This document shows, one piece after another, positions 39,201 to 51,354 of a DNA stretch of 64,000 nt. Below the pieces are notes generated by a model. That model searched no databases. It worked only from the letters and a program-made list of their open reading frames with translations, and was not told the origin of the DNA. How positions within the stretch are numbered: position 1 is the first letter of the stretch; the number at the start of each line of letters is the position of its first letter. A program made the translations under genes and the position numbers. Origin of the DNA: Guyanagaster necrorhizus (Eukaryota; Basidiomycota; Agaricomycetes; Agaricales; Physalacriaceae); the NCBI RefSeq assembly GCF_019112545.1, contig NW_025064891.1:956344-1020343 (forward strand), read 5' to 3'.

Positions 39201-39946
39201 AGAACAGTTGAAAAGCACCATAGGATACTACATTCTTTTCATCCTCGATTTTTTTAACTTGCCGTTGAAGAGCCAGAGTCTGCATCCGGGTAAAGGCAGC
39301 TCCTACTTTGAGGTCCAGTATTGTTCTGGCTTCCACCGCATCGGCCTGAGCCCTGTCAAGGTTCACAGGATGCTGGGCAGCATTGTGGATTTGTCTACAA
39401 AGAAGGTCCCGATGATATATGTGTCAGACACAAGGGTGACTTACTGTGCAATAATAGCACTGAATCTGGCCCTCTTCACGTTAATGGTACGTTTCGCCCT
39501 TTTGCAGACTTTTTCTATCTCAGACCCGATGTGCTCGCCCTCTCGATCGCAGTCAGTCCATATCATGAGCATGTCGGCATTCTTGGCTTCGTTGAAGATG
39601 TTTCTTTCGATACTCTTGGAAGTTTCTGGGATAGTAGCCTGTACGGGGGCCTCAAACAAATCGAAAGGATCGCATGAGTTCCATTTGCGGTGGGTATCGA
39701 AGAAGTCGGGAGTCGTTAAGTGGCCCGATACGCAGGTCACAGTGTAGTAATCATTGGTAAAGTAGTATTCAAAATCATAGTTCTTAACAAACTTGTTAGC
39801 GGTGCTTCGCTGTAACGTAATATTCAGTAAGCAAAAGACCCAACGTCGTACAAGGCGGCATTCACGGTTGAAAACTGGCCACCTGAAAGGATTTGGGTGA
39901 TGGATTTCGAAATTGACGGTTTCTCCGCAACGCAAAGGACGTGCAT
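36293..39946 (-). CDS. TOP3: DNA topoisomerase III (type IA) with GRF and CCHC zinc fingers
   Basis: Sixteen exons (39946-39866, 39809-39445, 39394-39219, 39165-38904, 38853-38772, 38721-38585, 38537-38317, 38266-38075, 38022-37844, 37791-37666, 37612-37402, 37354-37109, 37043-36775, 36723-36696, 36642-36508, 36450-36293) give 955 residues. The TOPRIM metal site is DCDREGE (113-119); the catalytic Tyr (about 335) lies in GYLSYPRTETDQF. The tail, after a Gly/Pro-rich linker, has two GRF zinc fingers (CNCG..FFKWDDD and CRCN..FFEWDDE), two CCHC knuckles (the second CFKCNQEGHWSSEC) and a final RGG/SR-rich stretch. It should act with a RecQ helicase and Rmi1 in dissolving recombination intermediates. 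Intron 5 has a GC donor (GCACGT, from 38771). Confidence 0.93.
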
Positions 39947-40120
39947 AATGTCGTTCTAACACAAGAAAGGGAGAAAGAACTGATCCAAGGTCCAGGAAGG
40001 CGAGCCTACGCTGACGCTGACGGTCGCGATGAGGGTAAGGGTAAGGTCACGGGCCGGACGTGAACGCGTCAAATCACGTGGAACAGTACAGAAAAATTCG
40101 ACTGCCTTTTCCGGTTTGCA
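39947..40120. promoter_or_regulatory. Divergent promoter TOP3 / UTP25 with PAC motif and CACGTG
   Basis: A 174 bp gap with GCGATGAG at 40026-40033, an exact match to the yeast PAC element of ribosome-biogenesis genes, and CACGTG at 40075-40080. An AGAAAAATTC at 40090-40099 resembles half of an RRPE. PAC lies about 90 bp upstream of UTP25, as in yeast Ribi promoters. Confidence 0.6.
40026..40033 (+). promoter_or_regulatory. PAC motif
   Basis: Exact GCGATGAG, about 90 bp upstream of the UTP25 start. Confidence 0.55.
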
Positions 40121-42558
40121 ATGGACAATTCCACCACCACCCGTCTTCTCACTCTCTTGAACGTTTCTGCAACCAGATACGACAAACAAAAATGGAGCGA
40201 AGACACGTCCGTATCCAAGAAATCGGACAAGAGAGTTTCCGTCAAAATAGGTCCAGAGACAAATGAGCAAGAATACGCCAACGATGCCAGCCAACTGGGG
40301 GATACAACAGTACCTGTCGAGGAGGAAGAAGAGTTCTCCATAGAAGGCGCGTTTATGTTATTATTATCGTGTATTTTATTTCATGAATAAATTACACCAG
40401 ATGATCATGACCCATATGAATACCATTTTGGTTGCAAACCATCTGCTCTATCCGAGAGTTCAAGAGCAGCTGTAGAAGCTCGGCAATGGAAAATGGAGAA
40501 GAAATCGCGCGGAAAGCTGGGGTCTATCATTGAATTTACTCCCGACGCTTCGAAGGAACCTTCTTTCCATCCCAAAAATAATGGAGTACGTCCTCGAGAC
40601 TCAGTGTAATCGTCACCTGAATGAGACCACAGATTCTGGACCGCATTGATGCTCCATTCAAAGCTCGCCAAAAGAAGCTATTGCAAGGTACTTACCTAGT
40701 CTACACTTTGAACCTCAACTTAAGTTTTACAGACGAGGTGGAGATACAAAATGACTTTCTGGAAACCCTTTCTTCATATCAAGATGTCTACCTCTCTCCA
40801 AGTACCTGGAAAACCAAAAAGTGCATTCGTGAAGCGATAACGTTGCATGCACTGAATCATGTAACAAAGTGAGTTTACAAGACCGTCCCCCATCCAGTTA
40901 GGTGACGGAATTGTTAGGAAGCGTCGACGGGTTCTTAAAAATAACGAGCGACTGTCTCATGCGTCAAAAACAAATCCAGATGCACCACTTCCCGAGGATG
41001 CGCAAGATCAGGGTTTTACTCGACCTTCAGTGCTTGTTCTCCTTCCTTTCAGATCGTATGCCTTTGATTGGTTCAATGCTCTCAGATCACATACACCTTC
41101 TCCCGCATATCAGATTGAAAACCAATCTCGATTCCTATCCGAGTATGGTCTACCTCCAGGCGCGGTAGACAAGCTGGTAAACGCAGAACCAGGGACCTAC
41201 CCTCGTGACCATGTCGAGACTTTCAAAGGAAATGTAGACGATAGCTTCCGGGTAGGCATAAAGTTGACGAGGAAGACTATCAAAATGTTTGCCGAATTCT
41301 ATGGATGTGATATCATCATGGCGAGTCCTATTGGTCTTCGTCAGTCCATTGAAAAGGAAAAGTAGGTCCTGACTTATGTGCTGGGTTCCAATTTAGTCTT
41401 ATAAATTTGTAGAAATGCTGACTATCTGTCGTCTATTGAGATAGTCATCATTGATCAACTTGACGCACTGGCTATGCAAAATTGGGAACATGTCAAAGTG
41501 AGCTTTCCGTATTTAAAGTTGTTCAAATTCTTATCCTTGTCAGTTCGTCCTCTCACATCTCAATGCACTCCCTAAAGAATCCCATGATACCGATTTTTCA
41601 CGGATCAAGCCTTGGTATCTAGATGGACAGTAAGTTCTTTTATTGGGGCCTTTAATGTGGCTACAAGTTCTCCCAAGCGCCGCGTACCTCCGACAATCAG
41701 TATTACTCTCCGCTTTTGAGACGCCTGAAATACGTTCCGTGTTCAATGCAAACCTCAAAAATGTAGCCGGAAAAGTCAGACTCGACAAGCGATGGGCTCC
41801 TACTGAGGTCCCGGATGGCATTCACCAGGTGAGTATACTGCGCTGTTTGGACCCGAGTCTTCTGATCGTCGATTGCACCGCAGGATTTCGTTCACTTTGA
41901 TTGTGGTAACCCAAATGATGAAGCCGACAAACGCTTCAACCATTTCACGACCCAGGTAAAGCGTTTCGTTCTCCTTTCTTGCCATGTTGACAATGAGCAA
42001 ACAGCTATTTCCGTCAATACTTAAATCGGCCGTGCAAAGTGCCAACACCGTTATCTTTATTCCGTCATATTTTGATTTTATCCGAGTTCACAATCATTTG
42101 CGAAAGCAGAAGGGTGTGACGTTCACTGTTTTGTCTGAGTACGTTGTCCTTGCTCCAGTGATATTGACGCATCGTAACATTTTGGACATAAAGATACTCG
42201 TCGAACCAGGACATCTCACGAGCTCGCCAGGCATTCTTCACTGGCCAGAAGTCGTTCCTCCTCATTAGTGAACGTTTCCATTTCTTCAAAAGGCGTGTCG
42301 ATCAATCGTGTTTTGGTGAGGACTAATTATCTGACCGTTGCTCCCAGATACAAAATCCGAGGAATCCGTAACCTCATATTCTACGGGCCCCCTGACCACC
42401 ATCAGTTCTATGCTGAACTACTGTCTTATCCTTTTTTGGACGATGGTGTCGAGAGTTCGGATGTTACTTCTCGTGTTCTGTATTCTAGATACGATTGGTT
42501 CAAACTTGAGAGAATAGCTGGCACTGAAGGTGCCAGTGAGCTTATCAGGTCCATCTAG
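40121..42558 (+). CDS. UTP25: U3 snoRNA-associated protein Utp25 (SSU processome)
   Basis: Twelve exons (40121-40346, 40401-40585, 40633-40687, 40733-40868, 40918-41361, 41413-41497, 41544-41629, 41678-41828, 41884-41955, 42005-42138, 42194-42292, 42348-42558) give 627 residues. Conserved blocks are [42 protein letters not shown] [88 protein letters not shown]. The protein is a divergent helicase-like fold lacking a working Walker A. It acts in nucleolar 40S assembly. Introns 1 and 11 have GC donors (GCGCGT at 40347, GCGTGT at 42293). Confidence 0.93.
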
Positions 42559-42920
42559 CTGTATTATACGACTTGTTGTCCAAGGGGACATTGTCATCGT
42601 TTACGGTTCATTCTATGGAGGCGCCTCGCTTTCTGCAGTAGGGTCGGAGGTCAGCTTACCTGTAAAAATTGGTGTGAGCGAACAGCATGTCTGCGTTTTT
42701 AGTTCCATAAGGTCATCCTATTCCACTGTTCTTTGGGTTACCTGGCAGTTCCTCGCTGGTCATCACCATATCCAAAATAAACCGGCGCTTGCCTGGTGTC
42801 TGGTGTTCTCTGACGTGGCCACCTTCAAGCTTCAAGCTGCAGCATCGTGAATACATGATACAATGAAAATACAGTCGGAGCAAATAGTTATAGCAGTTAT
42901 CAACGAAAAAATTAAATATC
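42559..42920. other. Convergent intergenic region
   Basis: 3' regions of UTP25 and RSE1; no additional feature seen. Confidence 0.45.
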
Positions 42921-45900
42921 CTAAAACCCACTCGTGGTCACCCGTAACTGCTCTAGCTTTTTGAGCACTTCACCAACAGATCGATCCAACTCTCCAGCAA
43001 TAGAACTCTGCTTAGGTCCTGGTAGCGTAGCGAATGTCTCGCAAAGATCCCCATCCACGACAGCTTTCACTGGCGTGTAATATCCGCGCCAACTCAACTG
43101 ATCTCTCCCGACCAAGCTCGGTTGCTCCGTTCGCATATGCTGCTCCAATGTTGATATGAAATCTACGTCCTCCTTCGATACAAAGGGCACGAGAACACCT
43201 ATAGTTCCATGCAGGCCTGTGTACAGCAGAACCTCACGACCACCAGCGACCAGGGACACTTTGTGTATCGAAGTCACAAGGTCGCCAATGTGGAAATGAC
43301 AGAGCATTTTTGTCTTGTGAGGAGCGCCCATTAGCTGACCTTTTTCATGCAATATTCCGGCACCCGACGGATCATCATCGACTTGGTCGGACATTTTAGA
43401 ATCGAGGCGGTTAACAAAGACGTTGCCAAAACGATCACCGCATGCCACAGTGTTATAGTCGACCATAGTGACAGCGGATATCCACCGCGGCTGGCTATCG
43501 TCGGCGAACACGAGCAGGCGATTTTCAGGTGCCTTATATACAGCGAATGATACTGATTCCTGCATTTCGCCAACAATAATTCTAGAACCCTGAGTATTGA
43601 GACTGATGATGGGCGAAGCAAAGGTCTACAGAAACGATGAACATACAGACGTTTCTCATTTATGACAGTCTTACCTTGTTTTCGACCTTGCGCAGCAGCT
43701 TCTTCTTCCCAATATCGTATATCCGTAGCGCGTTCCCGACGCCAGCAACCAGACGTCCTTGGAAAGCCATTAGAGCCAAGGGAACATCATCTGTTTCCGT
43801 CTAGTGACAGGTCAGTTTATGTCTCGCCATATAGGCGGAAGACGCACCTTGTGCAATAGCTGTAAGCCAGCACCATCATTAGTGAACTTGTAGGTGCGGA
43901 AGTATCCACTAGTGCAGGATCTCGGTGAAACGATGGTGTCAGCCGCCGTTCCTACAACCAGGTGTAGTTCTCCGCCTCTTGCAGAGAACGGAACAATGGC
44001 AAGAGAGAACGCAGCTTCATTGCCATCCAGCTGCACCACTGCAACCGTTTTGGCCTGTTCATTCTCATTCAGTTGTGCCCTCTAGAAATTGGGAACGGAA
44101 ACGCACCTCAACCGGGTCCACAATTCGTATGCAGGACCCCCAATTGCCTGCCGCCGCTTTTGGCCGACCAAAGTCCGTCACAGGCAAGTTAACCACCTCT
44201 TCATCAATCTTTTTCCCTTGTTTCCGCTGCAGTAGCATGTCAGAATCTAGGGATATCTCTAATCGAACAGACGTACCAATTCTGCCAATTTATTGGCAGC
44301 TGCATCGTCACCCAGCGTACGGTGGTCTCCTTCGATGAGATAGAAGTACTCGTTATGTGGATGGGTAATAAACTTTCGTGGAGTATAGGATAGCGGGATT
44401 GAATCTGCTTTCAGTTTCGTGCCTAGCTTGGGAATCTGGAAAATCCTGTAAACAAGAGAGATGCGTCAGCAGGATGCGGAGACAGAAATCATGACGAAGG
44501 AGGATGCTCAGTAGGAACAATTGATAAAAAAAGTAAATTTCATAAAGTGTTTCGAGACACTTTCAGGATCTCTAAGGTCATCTTGGTGCCTCCATCGACA
44601 GCCAGAGAGAAAGGACGCCATAACTCACCGTAACGTGCTTCCAGTGATCCCGATCAGACCCTCCGGACTTAGCTCTGCAGAAAAGCCCCAGGCATAATCG
44701 AAGTTTTCGAAAATCAAAGGAGTAAAATGCATAAGGTTTTGATGTGTGTAATTGAGCCATGAACGTGATGATAGTGCTAAAATTGCCGGATTCTGCTGAA
44801 TTTGAACGCGAATGAGACGAATAGGCCTCGTTCCTAAGAAACTAATGGCAAGTTCCGTCAGCTCAGAGATAGATCGTTCCAGTAACACACATACCGGGTA
44901 CGGGTATCAGTAAGCTGACCGTTAGTTGGGTCCAATACAGTTCGAAGGAGGACTCCGTTTTGTAAACCAATATTAACGAACATTGTCGGTTGCGTCTTGT
45001 TGATGCTGGCATCAAGCATATCTGCAATGCAAATGGATGAAGGCGGAGCGGTAAGAGCTTGCAAACTGATCGTTTCCAGTGTGGTTTCGGGATCCAATGA
45101 AATCACGCGAACAGTCTGGTCCTCACATCCCACTGCCTAGATAACTTGTCAAAAAATGACCTGAAAAAGACAAGGATGCGCATACCAAGAAAGGAGTTCT
45201 TTGACGACCTTCAGGAACTTCACCTATACTCAGCGCCAGGACCGTACTGCCCATAGCTTTGCGGTCTTGATACTCGTTCAGCTGACCATCCAAGTCCAAT
45301 TCGAAATACACGAGCTCGGCAGAACTCAATGCAACTACCACCTGTCGTTTGTTTGTTGTAGCGCAGACGATAGTCTTGCCGTGAGGAACTTTCCACTCGT
45401 TTACACGAGTGTCAACAAGAACATGGCGAATGCCACCAGGATGGACTTGTAGCAGACCATCGGAACCTATCTGTTGAACGGCAAGCGTAGGTGCAGAAGA
45501 CAAGAATCCTGTATCCTGCACTTCCTCAATTGTTTCTCCAATGGAGAGGACCAGTGTTCCGTTAACGAATGACAGGATGATATAAGAGTCGAAGGGGTCT
45601 GGCGGGGGAAAACATGAGCAAAGACTCGCAAGCAACATAGGTTACTCACCGTCTTCAGCTCGTTTCGTTGTCCATACAGCATTTGGTATACCGGGCAGAT
45701 CGGAGCTTACAGATTCTTCCACCTCAAGACCATGACGCAAGATTCGTAGGGTACTACGGGGTCCTCGGCCGCAAGCTGTGAAAATCTGCGGTGTATCTGA
45801 GTTTGGGAGTCTGGATAAGACTTTGGAATCGAGAATAGGATCCAAAGATTCAAGTTCGTCAGCCACGACGAGGTTATCCAACGGGCGAGGGCGGAAATGA

Positions 45901-47342
45901 GCATGCGGTAGCGGTACAGTTGGGTCTGCCATCCCAAATGAAGAGTACGAGGTGGAACTAAATTCAGGCTCGTCATCATCATCACCGAGCTTCTGAAATT
46001 GATAAAGATAGCTTTCAAAAACAGTAAGCTTAAGTAGACCAATGTATTCATAACGTACTGGTTGCCGAATTCCGAGGTCACGAAAAGAAAACCGGATTTG
46101 AGAATACAGAGGCTGGCAGCGACTGGAACTGTGTCAAAGTACTTGATTCTAAGGGACTTGACTGTTTCATCTTCATGTTCAATTGTGACCTTGAATAGAT
46201 CGCCATCTTCGCTCTGAAGCAAAAAGAAGAACGCGCCCTAGTTTTACATTGAGTAACTCACACAATAGCAGAGGTTGACAGTCACCTTCATCTTGTGCAT
46301 GACTGCAGCAGTAATGATTAAGCCACGATTAGGATCTTCCAAAGGACCATTTCGCCGGGGAATAGGAACTCTATGCTGAGGCGCATCCATATGACGGTAG
46401 ATGATGTGATCTTCACAGCACACCAGAACACCGGATGGTCCATCAAAACGATCGGAAGATGCCAGCTGCCCTCCCGGCACTTGTAAGAGCATATTTGCGC
46501 GAGGATCAGTGGGTTCACTCCACTTGCGAACAACATGATTTAGTCCCAAGTCCAGCTCATAGAATGTGAGCATCTAGATAGAGTTAGTAATATCATGAGA
46601 GGGGTATAAATATGACTCGCCTTTTCAGCGCGGTTGAAAGCTTCACCCGTTGGGTCTTGGTCAGACTCTGAATAATCGACTTCTAAAGCAGCATACATTC
46701 TGTACGAACATGAGTACTGGGACATGAAAACTTGACATTTATACGCACGGATTCTCGAAGCCGACATCCAGTCCAACGATATGATGAATAATCGCCGAGT
46801 TTTTGTGCGCTTCGAGGGGCGAAGAGATCGTCAAGTTGGCGGCAGCATCTCGATTGAGAATGTAGACCAATTTGCTCTTTTCCATAGCAGATATCATGAC
46901 ACTTCGTCCTTTGGGATCGGTAGCCAGATACTGACCAGGCACGATACGACGCGCGCCGGATTTCCCAAATGTCTCTTGATGAAGCTTGACGAAATTACTG
47001 GTCTTGGGATCATAGTCCAAAATAACGATACGGCCTGAATCAGACCCTACGATTGCGTAGTCTGAGAAATGAGGTGTAAATGCATAATCGCAGAAAGGAT
47101 ACGTACAAGGGCTCACCCTTCGTCCCTCCCGTTAGTCGAAAGGCAGCCAATGATCTAATTGAACCAAAGACATCCGTAGCAATGACAGTCGAGACCTTTC
47201 CTGTCTGAGGATCTGGCCGTAGTAACTCTAGACGTGTACCATGAGAAACGATGATTTCCTGCTGTCTGGCTCCAGAAAAATTGCCAACGATGGCCTGGGT
47301 AATTGCCGTTGGGGGTTGTAGTGTAAAATTGTACAGATGCAT
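42921..47342 (-). CDS. RSE1: Pre-mRNA-splicing factor Rse1 (SF3b subunit 3)
   Basis: Fourteen exons (47342-47117, 47061-46749, 46699-46621, 46573-46286, 46237-46059, 46011-45650, 45598-45186, 45136-44895, 44841-44629, 44445-44277, 44226-44107, 44054-43848, 43800-43675, 43625-42921) give 1213 residues, against 1217 for human SF3B3. Recognisable blocks are [118 protein letters not shown] and a C-terminal [18 protein letters not shown]. It is the three-beta-propeller scaffold of U2 snRNP SF3b. Intron 3 has a GC donor (GCGAGT, from 46620). Intron 9 (44628-44446, 183 nt) is more than three times its neighbours and holds a snoRNA candidate. Confidence 0.95.
44500..44592 (-). ncRNA. Intron-encoded C/D-box snoRNA, snR41/U62-like (18S rRNA guide)
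   Basis: Within the 183-nt intron 9 of RSE1, on the sense strand: a C-like box AAGATGA (44584-44578), a D' CTGA (44566-44563), an ATGA C' remnant (44543-44540) and a D box CTGA (44511-44508). GGAGG upstream of C and CCTCC downstream of D can pair as a terminal stem. Directly upstream of D, CAATTGTTCCT (44523-44513) is complementary over 11 nt to the conserved 18S sequence AGGAACAAUUG. By the D+5 rule it would guide 2'-O-methylation of the A equivalent to yeast 18S A541, the site of snR41 (human U62). The C box has one mismatch to RUGAUGA. The match to 18S is from memory of the conserved rRNA. Confidence 0.72.
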
Positions 47343-47515
47343 GGCGGTTGCGTGTGGTCAATGGCCGCCACGGTTCAATGAAGAACGCAACGGAACACTG
47401 AGGAAAGAAAAGGTCGTGGTTGGTTTAGAAAAAGCTTCTGTTGACATCTATTTACCTGTGCCGCCCAACACTTCCACCCTTACCACCAGTCACTCCCCAA
47501 ACCTCGTCGAGCGCG
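47343..47515. promoter_or_regulatory. Divergent promoter RSE1 / RTF2
   Basis: A 173 bp gap between divergent ATGs, with no recognised factor site. Confidence 0.4.
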
Positions 47516-48559
47516 ATGGGTAATGACGGAGGAAGTATCCCAGACCGCCGCGACCTAGTTCGAAACAAGCCAAAGGTATATATTGCCTATCTTCAGCACT
47601 GTCTCTAACAGAGATGCAGGCAGAACAAGCCGACAAAGCGAACCAGACCCGCGCCCGATGGTTCTTTTGCGCATTATCCAAGGTTGGTATGTTTGTGGAT
47701 TTGTCAAGGTCTTTTTCTAAACGATTGCGTTATACAGCGAATACTTCAGGAGCCCATAGTGGCCTGCGCTCTTGGGAAATTGTATAACAAGGATTCAATA
47801 TTGGAATACTTACTTGACAAGTCTGCGTATGGCGATGGGGAAGACATTTGCGGTCATATACGTTCACTTAAAGTGCGTATTACTTGATTAACTAATTCAG
47901 ATGCTTGACTTACCTGTGACAAGGACATTAAAACGCTATCCTTAACTCCCAATCCAACACCTCCTTCTCCTGGTTCAATCACTAACCACGCCCAGTTCAT
48001 CTGTCCCATTACTCTCAAGGAAATGAACGGTCTCCTACCGTTCGTATACATTGCCACTTGCGGCTGTGTACTCTCTCAGGCAGGCTTGAAGAATGTTTCT
48101 ACGACACCCAAAGAGGAAAACGGCGAACAGCTTGATGTGTGTCCCCAATGCGCCAAAAAGTTTTCTAGGGCAAACGACATCATTCCGCTCAATCCCCAGC
48201 CTGAGGAAGAGGAACGTATGCGGGAAGCTATGGAACGCAAACGACTTTCTGAGCCGCCGAAGAAATCTAAGAAGAGAAAGAATGTCTCCCCTGCAAATGA
48301 GGCTCCGGCGAGTAAGAAACAAGTTGTAGCGCCGAGCATGAATTCGGGAATAGCAGCGGCCAGTCGTGCAGTCGTGAGTGGTTTGGCGATGGAGGAGGCG
48401 AAGCGGAAGGCAAACATGAGTGAAGCAGTCAAATCCCTGTACTCCGAGGGTAGGCCGAAGAGGAAGGAAACGTTCACAACGATGGGGACCTTTACACGGG
48501 TGAGTGTGCTCTTTTTACATCGGTAGCTACGTATGCTAATTTGGATGTAGTATGCTTAA
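47516..48559 (+). CDS. RTF2: Replication termination factor 2 (Rtf2)
   Basis: Five exons (47516-47575, 47620-47682, 47738-47872, 47924-48499, 48551-48559) give 280 residues. It starts MGNDGGSIPDRRDLV, the hallmark N-terminus, and continues with RWFFCALSK, QEPIVACALGKLYNKDSILE, FICPITLKEMNG, YIATCGCVLSQ and VCPQCAKKF. This is the C2HC2-type modified RING (Rtf2 domain). The C-terminal third is Lys/Glu-rich and ends FTRYA from a 9-nt last exon. Rtf2 acts at stalled forks and as a splicing or proteasome-linked factor; in fission yeast it promotes intron retention control and fork barrier activity. It shares a promoter region with RSE1, a splicing factor. Confidence 0.92.
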
Positions 48560-48726
48560 TCACTTGGATCTGTATTAGTGTCGTATAATATAATTTTCCT
48601 GCAATGTTGGTCCGTTATATCGCCTTCGCTAACTTAGTGGTACCGGCCTTGAGGCATTTTGGTCAGACTACTGTTGCAGGTCCTGAGTATCTTGCCGACG
48701 TCATCAAAACCCCTTGAACCAGAACG
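48560..48726. other. Short tandem intergenic region
   Basis: Between RTF2 and the OsmC gene, same strand; nothing recognised. Confidence 0.4.
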
Positions 48727-49370
48727 ATGAGCATGAATGTTGCCCGCCACGTTTCGCGCTCTTTAATTCGGCCCCACCTGGTACGAAAAGTCCCATCGAG
48801 GACGCTTGTGACCTTGCAGAGCCTCAAGGTCATCTATTACTTTGTACAACTCGAGCATCGAATTCACAATTTCATGTTTAGTACACCGCTCATGCTACTG
48901 CTCAAGGTGCTGGACGCAATGGCACGACCAAGTCCAATGACCTTGAACTCAATCTCGCGACACCGAAGGAGTTAGGCGGCACTGGACAAGGCGAGAACCC
49001 CGAACAGTTGTTCGCGATGGGATATTCCTGTGTGCACTTCCCTTGTCTTGTCGAGCTATTCACGATGTTCTCTTGTAGCGTGCCTCTTGGGTGCCATTCA
49101 GCTCGTAGCACGTGGTATGGGCAAGACAGAGATGGCAAAGAATGCCAAAGTGCACGTCAGCGTACATCTTGGAGAGCCTAAGGACATGGAAGGGTTCGGA
49201 ATTGGGGTCGACATCAAAGTGGAGGGTATTGATGATGAACTTTTGCGAGCTGGTCATGCGGTGCGTTGCGTGTATGCACTCAGGCCCTGGACTGACTTGA
49301 TACAAACTAGTTCTGCCCTTACAGTCGTGCACTCAAACACGGAGCTGTCGTCAACATCTCTACCGCGTAA
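48727..49370 (+). CDS. OsmC/Ohr-family peroxidase, probably mitochondrial
   Basis: Four exons (48727-48828, 48882-49029, 49079-49260, 49311-49370) give 163 residues. The first ~33 residues are Arg/Ser-rich without acids (MSMNVARHVSRSLIRPHLVR), consistent with a mitochondrial presequence. Then come AGRNG, LATPKELGGTGQGENPEQLF and AMGYSSCLLGAI with the peroxidatic Cys, and AFCPYSRALKHGAVVNIST with the resolving Cys. Ohr proteins reduce organic hydroperoxides with lipoyl thiols. Both catalytic cysteines and the motif order fit Ohr rather than OsmC. The first ATG is used. Confidence 0.9.
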
Positions 49371-49723
49371 AAGCATATAAATTTCAGCCGTATTAGCTAT
49401 CATGTATCCAGTAATGAATGGCCGGGATTGCATCAGGATTGCAGACTCAAAACAGACCCATAGCTTGTACCATGCCAGTCTAAGTTTTCCGTACCAGATT
49501 TCCCTTGTATTCTATGGTCAAATTTACAGTTCAAGTCTAGCAGCATCATTTGTGCCCATGACCATCTGAGATTAGATATAGTCCTGGCACCACAAGAAGG
49601 CCGGGATTTGATGACTACAATATCGCCCTTCCTCCTGTGAAGGCGCTGACGACCAAGAGTGACACAGCGTTGAAATATTTCCTTCGCCTCAGACACTGGA
49701 CAATGTCTGATGGGCACCTCCCT
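49371..49723. other. Convergent intergenic region
   Basis: 3' regions of the OsmC and PIG-U genes; no feature supported. Confidence 0.4.
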
Positions 49724-51354
49724 CTATTCTTGAGTAACGGCGTACCCATCAACCTGTTCTCCAATCGCAATTCTCAGACCGGCCCATACGCAATCCACAA
49801 GAGCGGCACCATTGGCACAGGCAAAGACCAATGTTGATGCATAGAAGAAATTGGCGTTCCCTGTGCCCTGCGTCAGCCACAGCCTATGGAACAAAGGCAG
49901 AAGCATTGTAGCGTGTAAATGAAGTAATGAGGTAACGATGGGGTGTCGGAAGTCTGCCACGCCATTAGTGAAGTCCGCAGCATACAAAACACTATGACAT
50001 TACAAGGGTATATCTCCGGGAAGAGAGAAATCATCGACAAGAACAGCCCTGGATCAGATAGAGTTAGATATGCTTTGAATATGCCAAGTACTCCGACGAG
50101 CAGGAATGTGGCATATAGACTATCATACCTAGATACATGCATGAGTTATAATAGAGGGGGAAAGTGAGTTAAGCATACTGAAATTTGATGCATATAGGCG
50201 CTATGTAAATCAAGAGATGTACCTATATCACCTGTCAAGATATCGCTTAGAAGCAGAATGGCGTCTCCTCACCGAGAACACCATCAAGAAGAACGGGCGG
50301 AAATGATCAAACATTTCGGTGAAGAAATACCACCAAAGCCCAGGGTTAGGCGTTAAGTCGGGAAGGGTAAGACTGGTTGCTTAGGTTAGCGAAGTTCACC
50401 GAGCAAGATATTGAATAACCTTGCACCCCATGTCTGCGATATCCAAAGGAAGTCGCCTGAGACAAGAGTTGACGCAAGCGTGAGAACAAGAACGTATATG
50501 GCCAACTCGAAAACATGTCCCAATGATTGAGTCCATTTCCCGGAGAACGGTCTCGGAGATACAAGTTGTGAGATTGGACTGGTTATCAACAGGAGAATAA
50601 TTGGTACTATGAGGACAACGGAGGAAAGAGATAGTTGCACAAGAAAAGCCAAAGCAAGCAAAGATGCAGATGTCCGTCCTGGTAAAAAAAAAACTGAGCA
50701 CCGAAACGCGGCGTAGAAGTGAATGGACTCACTTTCGCACGCAAACATTATAGCTAGCAAACTTACAGCATTCTCAATGGACGATGTGGAGAAAGCCAGA
50801 CTTGGAAGGAACAGATAGGGATTTAAGAAATACCTAGGAGCAGAAGTCAGTGTAGAACACTAAAGCAAAAAGGTTGCAGAACTACAGGGCGGCAACCAAA
50901 ACATCTCTACTGCTCTGCACGATATTATTCCTGGCCCTCCATATGCGTACCATTGACCAAGCACCTATTGAGTCGCACAGTGTCCATAGCAAGGACGCAA
51001 TAATTCGCGACGGAGACAAAATGGTCGTGAAAAGAGAGAGGTATAGTGGAGACTGTCTGAGCATCAGTATACATAACCACTATTTCCGAAGCACATACGT
51101 GTCGAAATACACCCCCAGAGTACGGATCCACACCATTATTGAAGAGATATATGCCCTCCTTCACTGCAGAACATGTCAACTAGGTGACCATATGCTGGAG
51201 GGTCGAACGTACAATTGAGAAATGAGGTAAGGGGCGAAGACAGCTGGTGGTCATGAATGAGATATTCATGGATAGAGGTGCACGAAATCAGCAGCCGCGA
51301 CGCGACCAACGCTGAAAAGACGAGACCGAGGGGAACAGTCGACGGTGTTTTCAT
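49724..51354 (-). CDS. GAB1: GPI transamidase subunit PIG-U (Gab1/Cdc91)
   Basis: Nine exons (51354-51213, 51163-51099, 51052-50886, 50833-50733, 50678-50420, 50372-50273, 50222-50179, 50128-50004, 49953-49724) give 410 residues of a polytopic ER protein. Family blocks: [59 protein letters not shown] (with PFF), [39 protein letters not shown]. It is part of the complex that attaches GPI anchors to proteins in the ER lumen. The start gives [20 protein letters not shown], a hydrophobic first helix. It faces the CLC gene across 150 bp. Confidence 0.9.

Noticed and set aside
40033..40046. GGGTAAGGGTAAGG resembling telomeric repeats
   Set aside because: Only two units, and TAAGGG/TTAGGG phasing is wrong for a telomeric tract; simple promoter sequence.
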